From JACZYA01 sp965247455 (GTDB lineage: Bacteria > Acidobacteriota > Terriglobia > Acidiferrales > 2-02-FULL-67-57): a DNA stretch of 64,000 nucleotides. Where the stretch lies: assembly GCA_965247455.1 (NCBI GenBank), contig CBDFHE010000014.1, positions 62,001 to 126,000 on the forward strand, in the 5' to 3' direction. Shown here in pieces: positions 49,139-56,636 of the stretch (position 1 is the first letter of the stretch; every line of letters begins with the position of its first letter). The notes below the pieces were generated by a model that saw nothing but the letters and a program-made list of their open reading frames with translations, was not told the DNA's origin and searched no databases. Both the position numbers and the translations under genes were made by a program.

Positions 49139-51616
49139 CTAACTCGTTACCGCTCATTCCCGGCATCACAACGTCAGTCAGCAGCAAATGGACCGGGCCT
49201 TTGTGCTGCTCTGCGACCCGAAGGGCCTCGTCCCCTCCAAACGCCTCCAGCACATCGTAGCCGCACCCCTCCAAGAACTCACGAGCGAGTCTCCGAACAG
49301 ACATTTCATCTTCGACCACCAGGACGGTTTCCAAGCCGCTGGGTGGCGGAGCACTAGCTTCCTCCGGTTTGGCTGCCTCGTTGGTCTCTTCGATGCGCGG
49401 CAGATAGATTTTGAAGGTTGTTCCCTGGCCGGGCTCGCTGTACACCCAGATGTAGCCGCAGCTCTGCTTGACGATGCCATAGACGGTCGCTAGGCCCAGC
49501 CCGGTGCCCTTCCCGTTTTCCTTGGTGGTGAAGAAGGGCTCGAAGATATGGGACTGAGTTTCTGCGTCCATGCCGACACCGTTGTCGCTCACTGCCAGCA
49601 TCACGTAGTGACCGGGTGTTACCACCTTGCGACGCCCGACATAGGCCTCATCCAACTCGACATTTGAGGTTTCGATGATGAGCTTGCCGCCTTTCGGCAT
49701 GGCATCCCGGGCATTGACAGCCAGGTTCAAGATGATCTGCGCGATCTGTCCGCTATCTCCTCTCACCCCTCCCAGGCCTGGTTTCAAAAGGGTGACGCGC
49801 TCGATGTCCTCACCGATAAGCCGTCGGAGCAGCTTGTCCATCTCGACCACGATGGCGTTGAGGTCGAGCGCCTTGGCCTGGAACACTTGCTTACGGCTGA
49901 AGGCGAGAAGTTGCTGGGTGAGCGCGGTGGCACGCTCGGTGGCCTTCTGGATTTCCTCGGCGTTCCGCCGCAGCGGATCGTTGGCGTCCAGCCGGTTCAA
50001 CAGCAGCTCGCCGTAGCCCCGCATGACCATCAGCAGGTTGTTGAAGTCGTGGGCCAGGCCGCCTGCCAGCCGCCCCACCGCTTCCATCTTCTGCGCTTGC
50101 CGGGACCGCTCCTCGCTCTCCCGCAGCGTTTCCTCGGCCCGCTTGCGCTCGGTGATGTCGTGAAGGATCCCCCCAAAAACTCTCCCCTTTCTCGTCTCCC
50201 AACTACTAAGCGAAAGCTCTAGGGGAAACTCGCTGCTATCTTTCCTCAATCCGAACAGTTCAATTGTCTTTCCGATAACATGAGACTCACCCGTTGACCG
50301 TACCCGTTCCAACCCCTTTCGATGAGCGTCCCGGTAACGTTCAGGCATCAAAACGGTGAGCGCTTTGCCCAACACTTCTTCTTCCACATAGCCGAACATG
50401 ATTTGCGCCCCGTTGTTCCAGGAGATAATTTCCCCTTTGCCGTCGGCTAATATGATTGCTTCAGTTGCTGACTGCGCCACCTACCGGAATTGTTCTTCAC
50501 TCTCCTTTAATGCTTCCTCCGCCTTTTTGCGCTCGGTGATGTCCTGCGCGGAGCCGGCCAATCGAAGGGGCTTGCCGGAATTGTCCCGGAAGGCTTGCCC
50601 CTCGGAAAGGAACCAGCGATACCCGCCGGATTTGGTTCGCATCCGAAACTCCATGGAAAGAGGGAGACGTTTTTCTAATTGGAGACTAACCGCTTCGAAC
50701 ACAGCTTCCCTGTCGTTCGGATGGATGAAGTCCTCGAATTTGTCGGTGTTGGGTTCGATCTCACCCTCTTCATAACCGATCATTTGAAAAGTTTTCGGCG
50801 ACCACCACTGTTGATTGGTTTCCAGGTCTCTTTCCCAGAAGCCGACATTGGAACTCTTAATGGCCCGGTCAAAGCGTTCTTCACTCTCTCGCAACGCCTC
50901 CTCGGCTCGCATTCGCTGGCCAATCTCCCGATTGAGCAAATAGAACACAAAAAGCAAGAGAGCAAAGCTCAAGACCTCTCCGATTAGCAATGTCCGGGTA
51001 GTCATTTGGGTCAGCTTTCTTGCCTGCGAATCGCGTTCGGCCAATAACCGTCGCTCTTCGTTCTCCATCACAGCAACCACATGGCGCACTTCGTCCATCA
51101 CTTTCTTTCCCCGTTCGGTCAAGACAACCGTCGCCGCAGCGCCAAACCCTTTTTCCCTTCGCAAGTCAATCGTTTCTTTCAGTTCATCCAACTTTTCTTC
51201 CACCAGAGGATAGAGAACATCGAGCTGCTGCTGTTGGCGGGGATTGTCCGCCGTCAACTGGCGCAGGTCCGCAATCGATTGATGCACCCTTGCCAGGGCT
51301 TGCTGATAGGGCTCCAAATACTTATCTTGCACTGTGATGAGGTAGCCGCGCTGACCGGTCTCGGTATCTTTCATCTGAGAGAGTACTTCCTTGAGGCTCC
51401 CAAGTACCTCGTGCGTGTGCGTAACCCAGGCGGTGTCTTCGATGAGCCGAGTCGTGGTGCGGTAAGACATCCACCCAACGCTAACTAGGATGACCAAGGC
51501 CACTCCAAATGCCACTGAGAGGAATTTTCTGCTGTACAGTTTCATAGGCGTCTGTGTCTAAGGTTGCATTCGAGCATCGACCTGACCGAGATTTTTGTAT
51601 CAAGCGCATTGAGAGT

Positions 51617-51836
51617 CTACATCACAGCCAGGGGCTGTGAAACTGGATTTGGTCGATCCCAGGGGCTGGAGGCCAACGGTGCCGGCGGCCTGTAGCCGAG
51701 CGCCGAGTGCGGTCGCCGGGTGTTGTACTCGACCCGCCACCGTTCGATCACGATCTGCGCCTCCTGCAGTGAGTAGAAGATCTCCCCATTCAGGCATTCG
51801 TCCCTCAGCTTCCCATTGAAGCTCCCACAGTAGGCG
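51617..51836 (-). mobile_element. C-terminal remnant of an IS3-family transposase
   Basis: The minus strand reads GSFNGKLRDECLNGEIFYSL, QEAQIVIERWRVEYNTRRPH and SALGYRPPAP, then PLAVM-stop at 51617. This is the classic end of IS3-family orfB after the last catalytic Glu. Neither the N-terminal part nor the terminal repeats are seen. Confidence 0.75.
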
Positions 51837-51845
51837 GCTCATGCT

Positions 51846-51915
51846 GCCTGGGGAAACTGCATCGCCAAACACGCTAGTTTTTCCCACCAATGACAGCATG
51901 GGTCGCCACGCCCTC
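51846..51915 (+). repeat. ~70-bp repeat shared with 46278-46350
   Basis: Leader of the cysteine-rich gene at 51916; may carry its promoter. Confidence 0.5.
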
Positions 51916-52068
51916 ATGTCAGGAGTAGACAAACCAACCCACACTCATACCTGTACCATCTGCCACGGAGAATTTCCCTGTTGGGAGAAAGATTGTCCTA
52001 TCGCAGAGAGGTTTGTGTGTGACGATTGTGCTGATGACACCTTGGAAAGAACCAGCGAGACTGCCTAA
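51916..52068 (+). CDS. Small cysteine-rich (zinc-binding) protein, family member 2
   Basis: 50 residues from the ATG at 51916, chosen by alignment with the 41993 protein: MSGVDKPTHTHTCTICHGEF, then CWEKDCPIAERFVCDDCADD. Earlier in-frame starts would add the repeated leader sequence. A terminator hairpin follows at 52090. Confidence 0.7.
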   Translation: MSGVDKPTHTHTCTICHGEFPCWEKDCPIAERFVCDDCADDTLERTSETA

Positions 52069-52089
52069 TCAAGAACCTGAGTAGAGGAA

Positions 52090-52117
52090 AGGGGAACCCG
52101 TTGGTTCGAGTTCCCCT
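52090..52117 (+). terminator. Rho-independent-type hairpin
   Basis: AGGGGAAC (52090-52097) pairs with GTTCCCCT (52110-52117) around a 12-nt loop, 22 bp after the stop of the cysteine-rich gene. It lies between that gene and the minus-strand basic-peptide gene and may serve both. Confidence 0.55.
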
Positions 52118-52152
52118 CGTTGGAGGTACTTCTGTTGGCGGGAAAAGTTGGG

Positions 52153-52224
52153 CTACTTCCTCTTCCTTCTCCTCGATGTCTTCTTCCTCTTCTTCGTTGC
52201 TTTCTTCTTTCTGCGCTTGGCCAT
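52153..52224 (-). CDS. 23-residue Lys/Arg-rich peptide
   Basis: MAKRRKKKATKKRKKTSRRR then KRK-stop; 17 of 23 residues are Lys or Arg. GGGAGG stands nine bases before the ATG, a strong ribosome site, which argues for real translation. It looks like a detached histone-H1/ribosomal-type nucleic-acid-binding tail. Confidence 0.5.
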   Translation of the reverse strand: MAKRRKKKATKKRKKTSRRRKRK

Positions 52225-52398
52225 CGCTGCTTTCCTCCCTCGACAAATTTGTTTGCGCTTGAACAGGAACAATCACGAGCGTGCAATGGGCGCAAACATG
52301 AGAGTCATATATAAGCGACGTGTTACCCACAGCAATGGGAAGAACGGCTACTGGAGGTAGTACAAAGGTACTATGGGCGAATTACGGAGCGAGACGGC

Positions 52399-52448
52399 CT
52401 ACTCCGGGAAGTTCATGCGGCGGAGGAGGTCTTGGAAGCCTGGGTCGG
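52399..52448 (-). repeat. TPR 3'-end fossil
   Basis: The minus strand reads SDPGFQDLLRRMNFPE-stop, a perfect terminus of the acidobacterial TPR family without any upstream gene. Preceded on the plus strand by the dyad AGTAC-AAAG-GTACT. Confidence 0.6.
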
Positions 52449-52470
52449 AGGTATACGGGCAGCTTAGTTT

Positions 52471-52851
52471 TTACTCTGGCCTAACAGAACCTCCATCATG
52501 CCCGACCACCCCTTCACTAGGTATCGTGCCTTCTAACCGGCTGATGTAATAACTAGGGTCCTTTTGAAACCCTTCTTGGCAAGACGGACAACCGCAATAG
52601 TGGACTTCCTGCCCGGCGTACTTGAACGTGAAGGCCGACGCTGGCGGTTTTTCCGCCAAGCAGGTTGGACATACAACCAGATCCTTCGTTCGTTGGAGGT
52701 GCTGCTCGGGGTCAGCCACGAACAAGTCAGCGCACCCCTGGCAGCAGAAAAGGTATTCCTCACCCTTGTAGCTGTAAGTAGCCGCCTTGTCTTTACTGAC
52801 TCCCAGCCTTACCAGGGAACAGCCGCAGTAGGGGCAAATAAGTGTACTCAT
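52471..52851 (-). CDS. Two-domain TRASH/YHS-like metal-binding protein
   Basis: 126 residues with two similar halves. ICPYCGCSLVRLG then YLFCCQGCADLFVADPEQHL; and VCPTCLAEKPPASAF then VHYCGCPSCQEGFQKDPSYY. Each half has a CxxC knuckle and a C-x-C-C/CxxC followed by the F-x-x-D-P-x-x-Y/H end of YHS/TRASH domains, which sense or bind Cu, Hg or similar metals. Last gene of the csoR-merTP operon, separated by a gap of about 105 bp. Confidence 0.7.
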   Translation of the reverse strand: MSTLICPYCGCSLVRLGVSKDKAATYSYKGEEYLFCCQGCADLFVADPEQHLQRTKDLVVCPTCLAEKPPASAFTFKYAGQEVHYCGCPSCQEGFQKDPSYYISRLEGTIPSEGVVGHDGGSVRPE

Positions 52852-52956
52852 TTTCTTGACCTCCTAATTCTCAAAGTTCAAGGTTTTTTCCCTATTGTTC
52901 TAGAGATTATCTCGCACTTTATTACCTGTTTTCCCCGCTAGGGATTAGCAGGGCGG

Positions 52957-53190
52957 CTAGTTCAGCAACAGTTTTTCCAGCCGGGCCCGGTCGAAGCCCA
53001 CTATCGCCTCGCCGTCAATAACCGTCACAGGCGTCGTCATGTAGCCGAGCTTTTCCAGTTCGGCCAGCGCCGACTCATCTTTGGTGAGATCTCGATCCGT
53101 GAAATCGATGTTGTTTTGTGAAAGAAACTCTTTCACCTTGTTGCAGAACATTCACCCCGGCTGACTGTACACCACGACACGTTTCGTCAT
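52957..53190 (-). CDS. Glutaredoxin-like protein with in-frame UGA at the first active-site Cys (candidate selenoprotein)
   Basis: 77 residues if UGA is read through: MTKRVVVYSQPG-U-MFCNKV, then KEFLSQNNIDFTDRDLTKDE and a typical glutaredoxin end (TTPVTVIDGEAIVGFDRARL). The TGA is at 53152-53154, exactly where relatives have the first Cys of CxxC, giving UxxC. Homology continues at full strength on both sides, and the ATG overlaps the upstream stop (ATGA), so translation clearly starts before the UGA. A perfect hairpin (53118-53136) lies 15 nt past the UGA. The cis-Pro loop TTPV is present. Alternative: a simple TGC-to-TGA nonsense mutation. Confidence 0.7.
53118..53136 (-). promoter_or_regulatory. 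Candidate bacterial SECIS hairpin
   Basis: In the mRNA GUGAAAGA-GUU-UCUUUCAC: 8 perfect pairs and a loop that begins with G, with 23 nt between UGA and loop. Bacterial SECIS elements lie just after the UGA, with 16-37 nt to the apical loop and a guanosine among the first loop bases; this one meets those rules. Confidence 0.6.
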
Positions 53191-53705
53191 CGTCCCACCT
53201 CCATCGAAGCGCTTGCTTGCGGCGCTCGCACAGCCTCCTGCGCGGCGCGAGTGACGTTTCCCAAGCAACACTTACCCGAGGGATTTTTGACTTCGCAGGC
53301 GCAGTTGCCCGCCTTCACTTCGGCCTTGATGCGCTCGGCTACGGTGGATTTTCCTGTCTGCTGGATTTCGTCCGCGATGTCCTTGCGAGTGAGTCCAAAG
53401 CAGTAGCAGACCAAGCCGGCGTCGTCGCTTTCTTGGGCACCCACACGCACCAGTAGATCGCCTCGACGAAAGGTAGGCGCTTCGGGGTTGGAGGGGAAAT
53501 AGACCACGGCGCAGCCGGTCGCCTCGCAAAAGTAGTACTGCGGCGACGTCATTTCAAAAGGTAGGTGGCGAACCAAACTCTTGACGGTGAGGCTCTCGAC
53601 TTGCTTCGACCGGCTTCCGCACTCGGGGCACGGCTTCACCGCCGGAGCCGCAGCCGGTGTCTCCTTCACCGAACACGTCTCATTGACCGAACAACAGTCA
53701 GACAT
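53187..53705 (-). CDS. CopZ N-terminal-like [2Fe-2S]/zinc protein
   Basis: 172 residues. A Cys-rich start (CCSVNETC) and CPECGS knuckle are followed by residues ~48-160 resembling the N-terminal domain of Archaeoglobus CopZ: FCEATGCAVVYF, VCYCFGLTRKDI and GNCACEVKNPSGKCCLGNV, which bind zinc and a [2Fe-2S] cluster. In that protein the domain reduces Cu(II) or delivers metal. The first ~45 residues may be a separate metal-binding tail. Sits between merTP and the glutaredoxin; overlaps the latter by 4 bp. Confidence 0.75.
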   Translation of the reverse strand: MSDCCSVNETCSVKETPAAAPAVKPCPECGSRSKQVESLTVKSLVRHLPFEMTSPQYYFCEATGCAVVYFPSNPEAPTFRRGDLLVRVGAQESDDAGLVCYCFGLTRKDIADEIQQTGKSTVAERIKAEVKAGNCACEVKNPSGKCCLGNVTRAAQEAVRAPQASASMEVGR

Positions 53706-53731
53706 GGACGAGCTCCTGTGTCTTGCGTCAC

Positions 53732-54334
53732 TCAGTTTCCTAGCCTAGAGATCCTTGCCGTGTAGCCGGTCGCGTTGACGGCTTCAACAAACTTGGCTGG
53801 TTCGGTCTGCGTCGGGTCATATTTCAGCGTGGCCCAGCCCGAGGGATAGTCCACCTCGGCTTCAGCCACCCCCGGCGTCTCGTAGAGCGTGTACTTCACC
53901 ACCTCGGCGCACGCCTCGCAGGTCATCCCCCCGATGCGCAGTTTGACGGTTTCCAGTTGGGCGGACTCCGCCGTCGCTGCATCCACTGGCGGCGTTCTTA
54001 CTAGCTTGGCCCCATACGAGGGGAAGAAAGCCAGCGCCAGCACGGCCAGGGTCGCCAGCCAGAGCAGCGGCTTGGTGGCGCGGCGCGCCCGGCTGTCGGG
54101 CGCACAGACTTCGCCCTCGCAGGCTTGCGTTGCTTTCGGCTTGCGATAGACAAAATAGAAGCCCAGAGCCAGCAGCACACCGCTGACAGCCAGAAAGTAC
54201 GGCCGCAGTGGAGTAAACGTGGCTACCAGCACGCCGCCCAAGCCCAGGCCACCCAGCACCAGTGGCCCCAGGCAACAGAGCGAGGCCAGGAAAGCGGCGC
54301 CCGTTGATCCAAGAGCCAAGAATTTCTCGTTCAT
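53732..54334 (-). CDS. merTP: MerT-MerP fusion, mercuric ion transport protein
   Basis: 200 residues. MerT-like part: first membrane helix with the Cys-Cys pair (ASLCCLGPLVLGGLGLGG, Cys20-21), second helix (FLAVSGVLLALGFYFVY), a cytoplasmic loop with CEGEVC, and a third helix (PLLWLATLAVLALAFFPSYG). MerP-like HMA domain at the C-terminus with GGMTCEACAE (about residues 133-142) and VAEAEVDYPSGWATLKYDP. It would bind Hg(II) outside and pass it inward. No merA reductase is visible in the window. 18 bp upstream of it lies the stop of csoR. Confidence 0.88.
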   Translation of the reverse strand: MNEKFLALGSTGAAFLASLCCLGPLVLGGLGLGGVLVATFTPLRPYFLAVSGVLLALGFYFVYRKPKATQACEGEVCAPDSRARRATKPLLWLATLAVLALAFFPSYGAKLVRTPPVDAATAESAQLETVKLRIGGMTCEACAEVVKYTLYETPGVAEAEVDYPSGWATLKYDPTQTEPAKFVEAVNATGYTARISRLGN

Positions 54335-54352
54335 AGTTCTCGTTCTCCTCCC

Positions 54353-54661
54353 CTAGAGATTCTTCACCACCTGCGCCAGCGCGCCCTTGAGCTGGCGAAG
54401 GGCTTTCTCGCCCTCGCCGGCCCGCACGCAATCAGCCACGCAGGTCTCTATGTGGTTTTCGAGCAGGCGGGCAGTGGCCTGGTTCAGAGCGGCGCGCACG
54501 GCGGAGAGCTGGATAAGCAGATCTTCGCAGGAAGCGTGCTCGGCCAGCATGCGCTTGATGCCGCGCACATGGCCTTCAATCCGGCTGAGCCGGTTCTGCA
54601 ACTCCTGCTCGACCTCCGGGTCGAGGTAGATATCCTTCAGGATAGGTATCGCTTTTCCCAT
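54353..54661 (-). CDS. CsoR/FrmR-family metal-sensing repressor
   Basis: 102 residues from the ATG at 54661. The all-helical DUF156 fold shows NRLSRIEGHVRGIKRMLAEH, then ASCEDLLIQLSAVRAALNQA and NHIETCVADC. This gives the C-H-C copper/metal site: Cys in ASCED, His and Cys in NHIETC. It probably represses the operon until metal binds. Control by a CsoR-type rather than a MerR-type regulator is unusual for a mer transporter. An operator palindrome covers its start. Confidence 0.85.
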   Translation of the reverse strand: MGKAIPILKDIYLDPEVEQELQNRLSRIEGHVRGIKRMLAEHASCEDLLIQLSAVRAALNQATARLLENHIETCVADCVRAGEGEKALRQLKGALAQVVKNL

Positions 54662-54679
54662 ATCCCCTCCTAGGGGATA
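54661..54679. promoter_or_regulatory. CsoR-type operator overlapping the csoR start
   Basis: TATCCCC-TCCTA-GGGGATA, a perfect 7-bp dyad of the G/C-tract type bound by CsoR-family tetramers. It covers the ribosome site (GGAGGGGAT) and touches the ATG, implying autorepression. Confidence 0.65.
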
Positions 54680-54787
54680 GGATGCTACATCCTTCGAGGA
54701 GGATGCAAGCAAAATCTTCAGCGGAGGACAACCGTATAAGCCGCAGCTGGTCTGTCGTGTCCCTACCTGGGGGATCTGTACGGGCAC

Positions 54788-54822
54788 GGGGGAAAGTTCA
54801 TCCGGCGGAGGAGGGCTTGGTT
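54788..54822 (-). repeat. Degenerate TPR 3'-end fossil
   Basis: The minus strand reads QALLRRMNFP, then diverges (PCPY). Located between csoR and the PilZ gene. Confidence 0.4.
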
Positions 54823-55145
54823 GTCCTTTCCGAAATCTGTGCGGAATAGAAACACCCTCGCAAACGCAAAGAATCAGCCTCGCTCATGCGGACAAACTCA
54901 ATCCCTAGTCCCTTTCCTCGGATGGCACGACGAACCACAGCTTCAATCTCAATCGCTTCGTTATCACTCAACCAGACCGTCAAGTGAATGTCCTGACCAA
55001 CATGGAACGGCAGTTCTCCGCCGAGGAAAGCGCCGGTGAGACTCAGGTTACGCAATGGTACCCGATAAGCGTGATGGTATTCCGCCATCAACGGCGGATT
55101 TAGTCGAGCCCGCGGGCAGAAACGACTTTCTTTACCAGGAGCCAT
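54798..55145 (-). CDS. PilZ-domain protein
   Basis: 115 residues. ESRFCPRARLNPPLMAEYHH is the Arg-motif region and RNLSLTGAFLGGELPF carries the NxSxxG motif. The barrel end reads VVRRAIRGKGLGIEFVRM. The C-terminal 25 residues overlap the TPR-fossil sequence at 54798-54822, so the present stop may have been acquired. Second PilZ protein on the island. Confidence 0.75.
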   Translation of the reverse strand: MAPGKESRFCPRARLNPPLMAEYHHAYRVPLRNLSLTGAFLGGELPFHVGQDIHLTVWLSDNEAIEIEAVVRRAIRGKGLGIEFVRMSEADSLRLRGCFYSAQISERTTKPSSAG

Positions 55146-55175
55146 AACCCACTCAACGCTCCTGAGACAATACCC

Positions 55176-55218
55176 GCCATCCTATTCCGCCCCCCCACCC
55201 AAGTCAACACGAAGGGGA
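55176..55218 (+). repeat. Dispersed intergenic repeat, GGCAAGTCAACGCG type (variant)
   Basis: CGCCATCCTATTCCGCCCCC then CCAAGTCAACACGAAGGGG; lies between divergent genes. Confidence 0.6.
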
Positions 55219-55345
55219 ATCAACGATGTTTGACCAGACGCGACCATAGGGGTACGCTTCGACGAGGAGGCACTTTCAGTGAAGCGCATTGCAAAGCGGT
55301 TTCGGCCACGCCACGATGCGGGATGAGTAAAAGGAGGTTTTTGCC

Positions 55346-56215
55346 ATGCGTAGTTTAAGAGCAGTTTTGGTACTGGGGGTGAGTCTCTGTGTCGTCGGGC
55401 TGGCACCGTGTGTTCAGGCAGCGAAGAAGCCAAAAGGCGCGTTGCCCGTTCAGAGATGGGCGCCGCCGGACGTGGATGCAGCGATGCCCGGCGTCGCGAG
55501 GGACGTTTCCTGTGCCTTGCCCGAGGTCCTCGCGGCCACGGGTCGGCGTGCCTCGGCGCTGGTGGAGAACCTGCAAAAATTCACCGCCATCGAGCGCATC
55601 GAATACGCACGCTTGGACGAGGCCGGCAACATTCGGTCGCAGGAGGTGGAAGCCTTCAACTTCATTGTTTTCATCAACGAAATCCCTCCCGGAAGGCTCG
55701 CCGTGCAAGAGTTCCGAGAGGGGCGAGCGTCGTCTTCGTTTCCTATGCGGGCGACGGGCCTGGCCGCCATTGCACTGCTCTTTCACCCCTATTACGTTGA
55801 AGATTTTACGATGCGGTGCGAAGGGCTGGGCCAATGGCGCGGCCAGCCGGTCTGGCAGGTCTACTTCCATCAGCGCGAAGACCGACCGGCCCGCATCTAC
55901 AGTTACAGAAGCAAAAAGGGCGGGTTCTCCATCAAGCTGAAAGGGCGCGCCTGGATCGCAGCCAACAACTATCACATCCTGCGCCTGGTGATGGATATGG
56001 TGGAGCCGATCCAGAAAATCAATCTCGAACGCCAGCACCTCATCGTCGAGTATCAGCCCGTGGCGTTTGCCAAACGCAACGTGCGACTTTGGCTGCCAGC
56101 CAGCGCTGAACTCTACCTGCATATCCGCGGCCGCCGCTATCGTCACCGGCACAGCTTCAGCGACTTTATGCTCTTCTCCGTGGACGTGGTCGAGCGCATC
56201 CAAAAACCCCAATAG
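55346..56215 (+). CDS. Exported protein, outer-membrane-lipoprotein-sorting-like fold
   Basis: 289 residues. AAAAGGAGG lies eight bases before the ATG. Signal peptide VLVLGVSLCVVGLAPCVQAA. The mature part runs through long beta segments (IERIEYARLDEAGNI, WQVYFHQREDRPARIYSYRS, LKGRAWIAANNYHILRLVMD, VEYQPVAFAKRNVRLWLPAS), a pattern similar to LolA/RseB-type half-barrels used for envelope lipid or signal binding. Common as a hypothetical in Acidobacteria. Function not assignable. Confidence 0.6.
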   Translation: MRSLRAVLVLGVSLCVVGLAPCVQAAKKPKGALPVQRWAPPDVDAAMPGVARDVSCALPEVLAATGRRASALVENLQKFTAIERIEYARLDEAGNIRSQEVEAFNFIVFINEIPPGRLAVQEFREGRASSSFPMRATGLAAIALLFHPYYVEDFTMRCEGLGQWRGQPVWQVYFHQREDRPARIYSYRSKKGGFSIKLKGRAWIAANNYHILRLVMDMVEPIQKINLERQHLIVEYQPVAFAKRNVRLWLPASAELYLHIRGRRYRHRHSFSDFMLFSVDVVERIQKPQ

Positions 56216-56636
56216 CCCGAGCCGGCACCCGCTTGCCCCGTGCTCTTCAGCGGGGCGCAGAGCCCCAGTCGCGGGAAGCAGACATGCGCGCCAGGAGCTC
56301 GAAAGAGGAATTGTTGGGAGTCGGTCACGCGAAGCGCGCGCAGGACACCACAGAGGTCAAAGTCCAGGCTGATGGCGGCATGAGGCGGGTCTGCTGTGGG
56401 AAGGTGATCGAGCCCCGGTTGGCGGAGATTCGGACGGTTTCGGCCAGACCCTCTTCGCCGCCGTCTGGCACTGCCCCCGCTGCGGCCGAGTCACCTACTG
56501 AAGGGCCGCCATCTTAGGCCCCACCCGCAGGCAAGTCAACGCGAAGGCAGGGGCGAAAAGTGTTAATGGACTTGACATAGTAATTGACCGAGGTTAAGTC
56601 TGCGTTTTGCCGCAGGAGGTTTCTATGAGACTGAAT
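56216..56636. other. Intergenic region with a possible zinc-ribbon relic and a dispersed repeat
   Basis: A frame from 56282 contains MRRVCCGKVIEPRLAEI; a +1 frame nearby ends VWHCPRCGRVTY-stop (before 56510), the usual terminus of small acidobacterial zinc-ribbon proteins. A frameshifted remnant is plausible. The dispersed repeat occupies 56508-56548. Confidence 0.4.
56508..56548 (+). repeat. Dispersed intergenic repeat, GGCAAGTCAACGCG type
   Basis: CCATCTTAGGCCCCACCCGC then AGGCAAGTCAACGCGAAGG, the most complete copy together with 1529-1570. Confidence 0.7.

Larger units (their letters stand above)
47270..51545 (-). pseudogene. Hybrid sensor histidine kinase broken by a nonsense codon and by IS copy 7
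   Basis: From 51545 downward: membrane segment, CHASE3-like sensor (EDTAWVTHTHEVLGSLKEVL), second membrane segment (IGEVLSFALLLFVFYLL), PAS, then TAG at 50481-50483 in place of the residue between EEQFR and VAQSATE. The same frame continues with PAS, HisKA (GGLAHDFNNLLMVM), HATPase (ILNLAVNARDAMPKGG, GTGLGLATVYGIV) and a receiver domain (LLTDVVMPG). The receiver is split by IS copy 7 after GNEL; AQRLRPLWPEVKVLYMSGYT and the end follow at 47463-47270. Two independent lesions imply loss of function. Confidence 0.85.

Noticed and set aside
48813..50480. 555-residue kinase frame ending in IS sequence as an intact fusion protein
   Set aside because: The end after GNEL is antisense IS sequence, and the real receiver domain continues on the other side of the IS.
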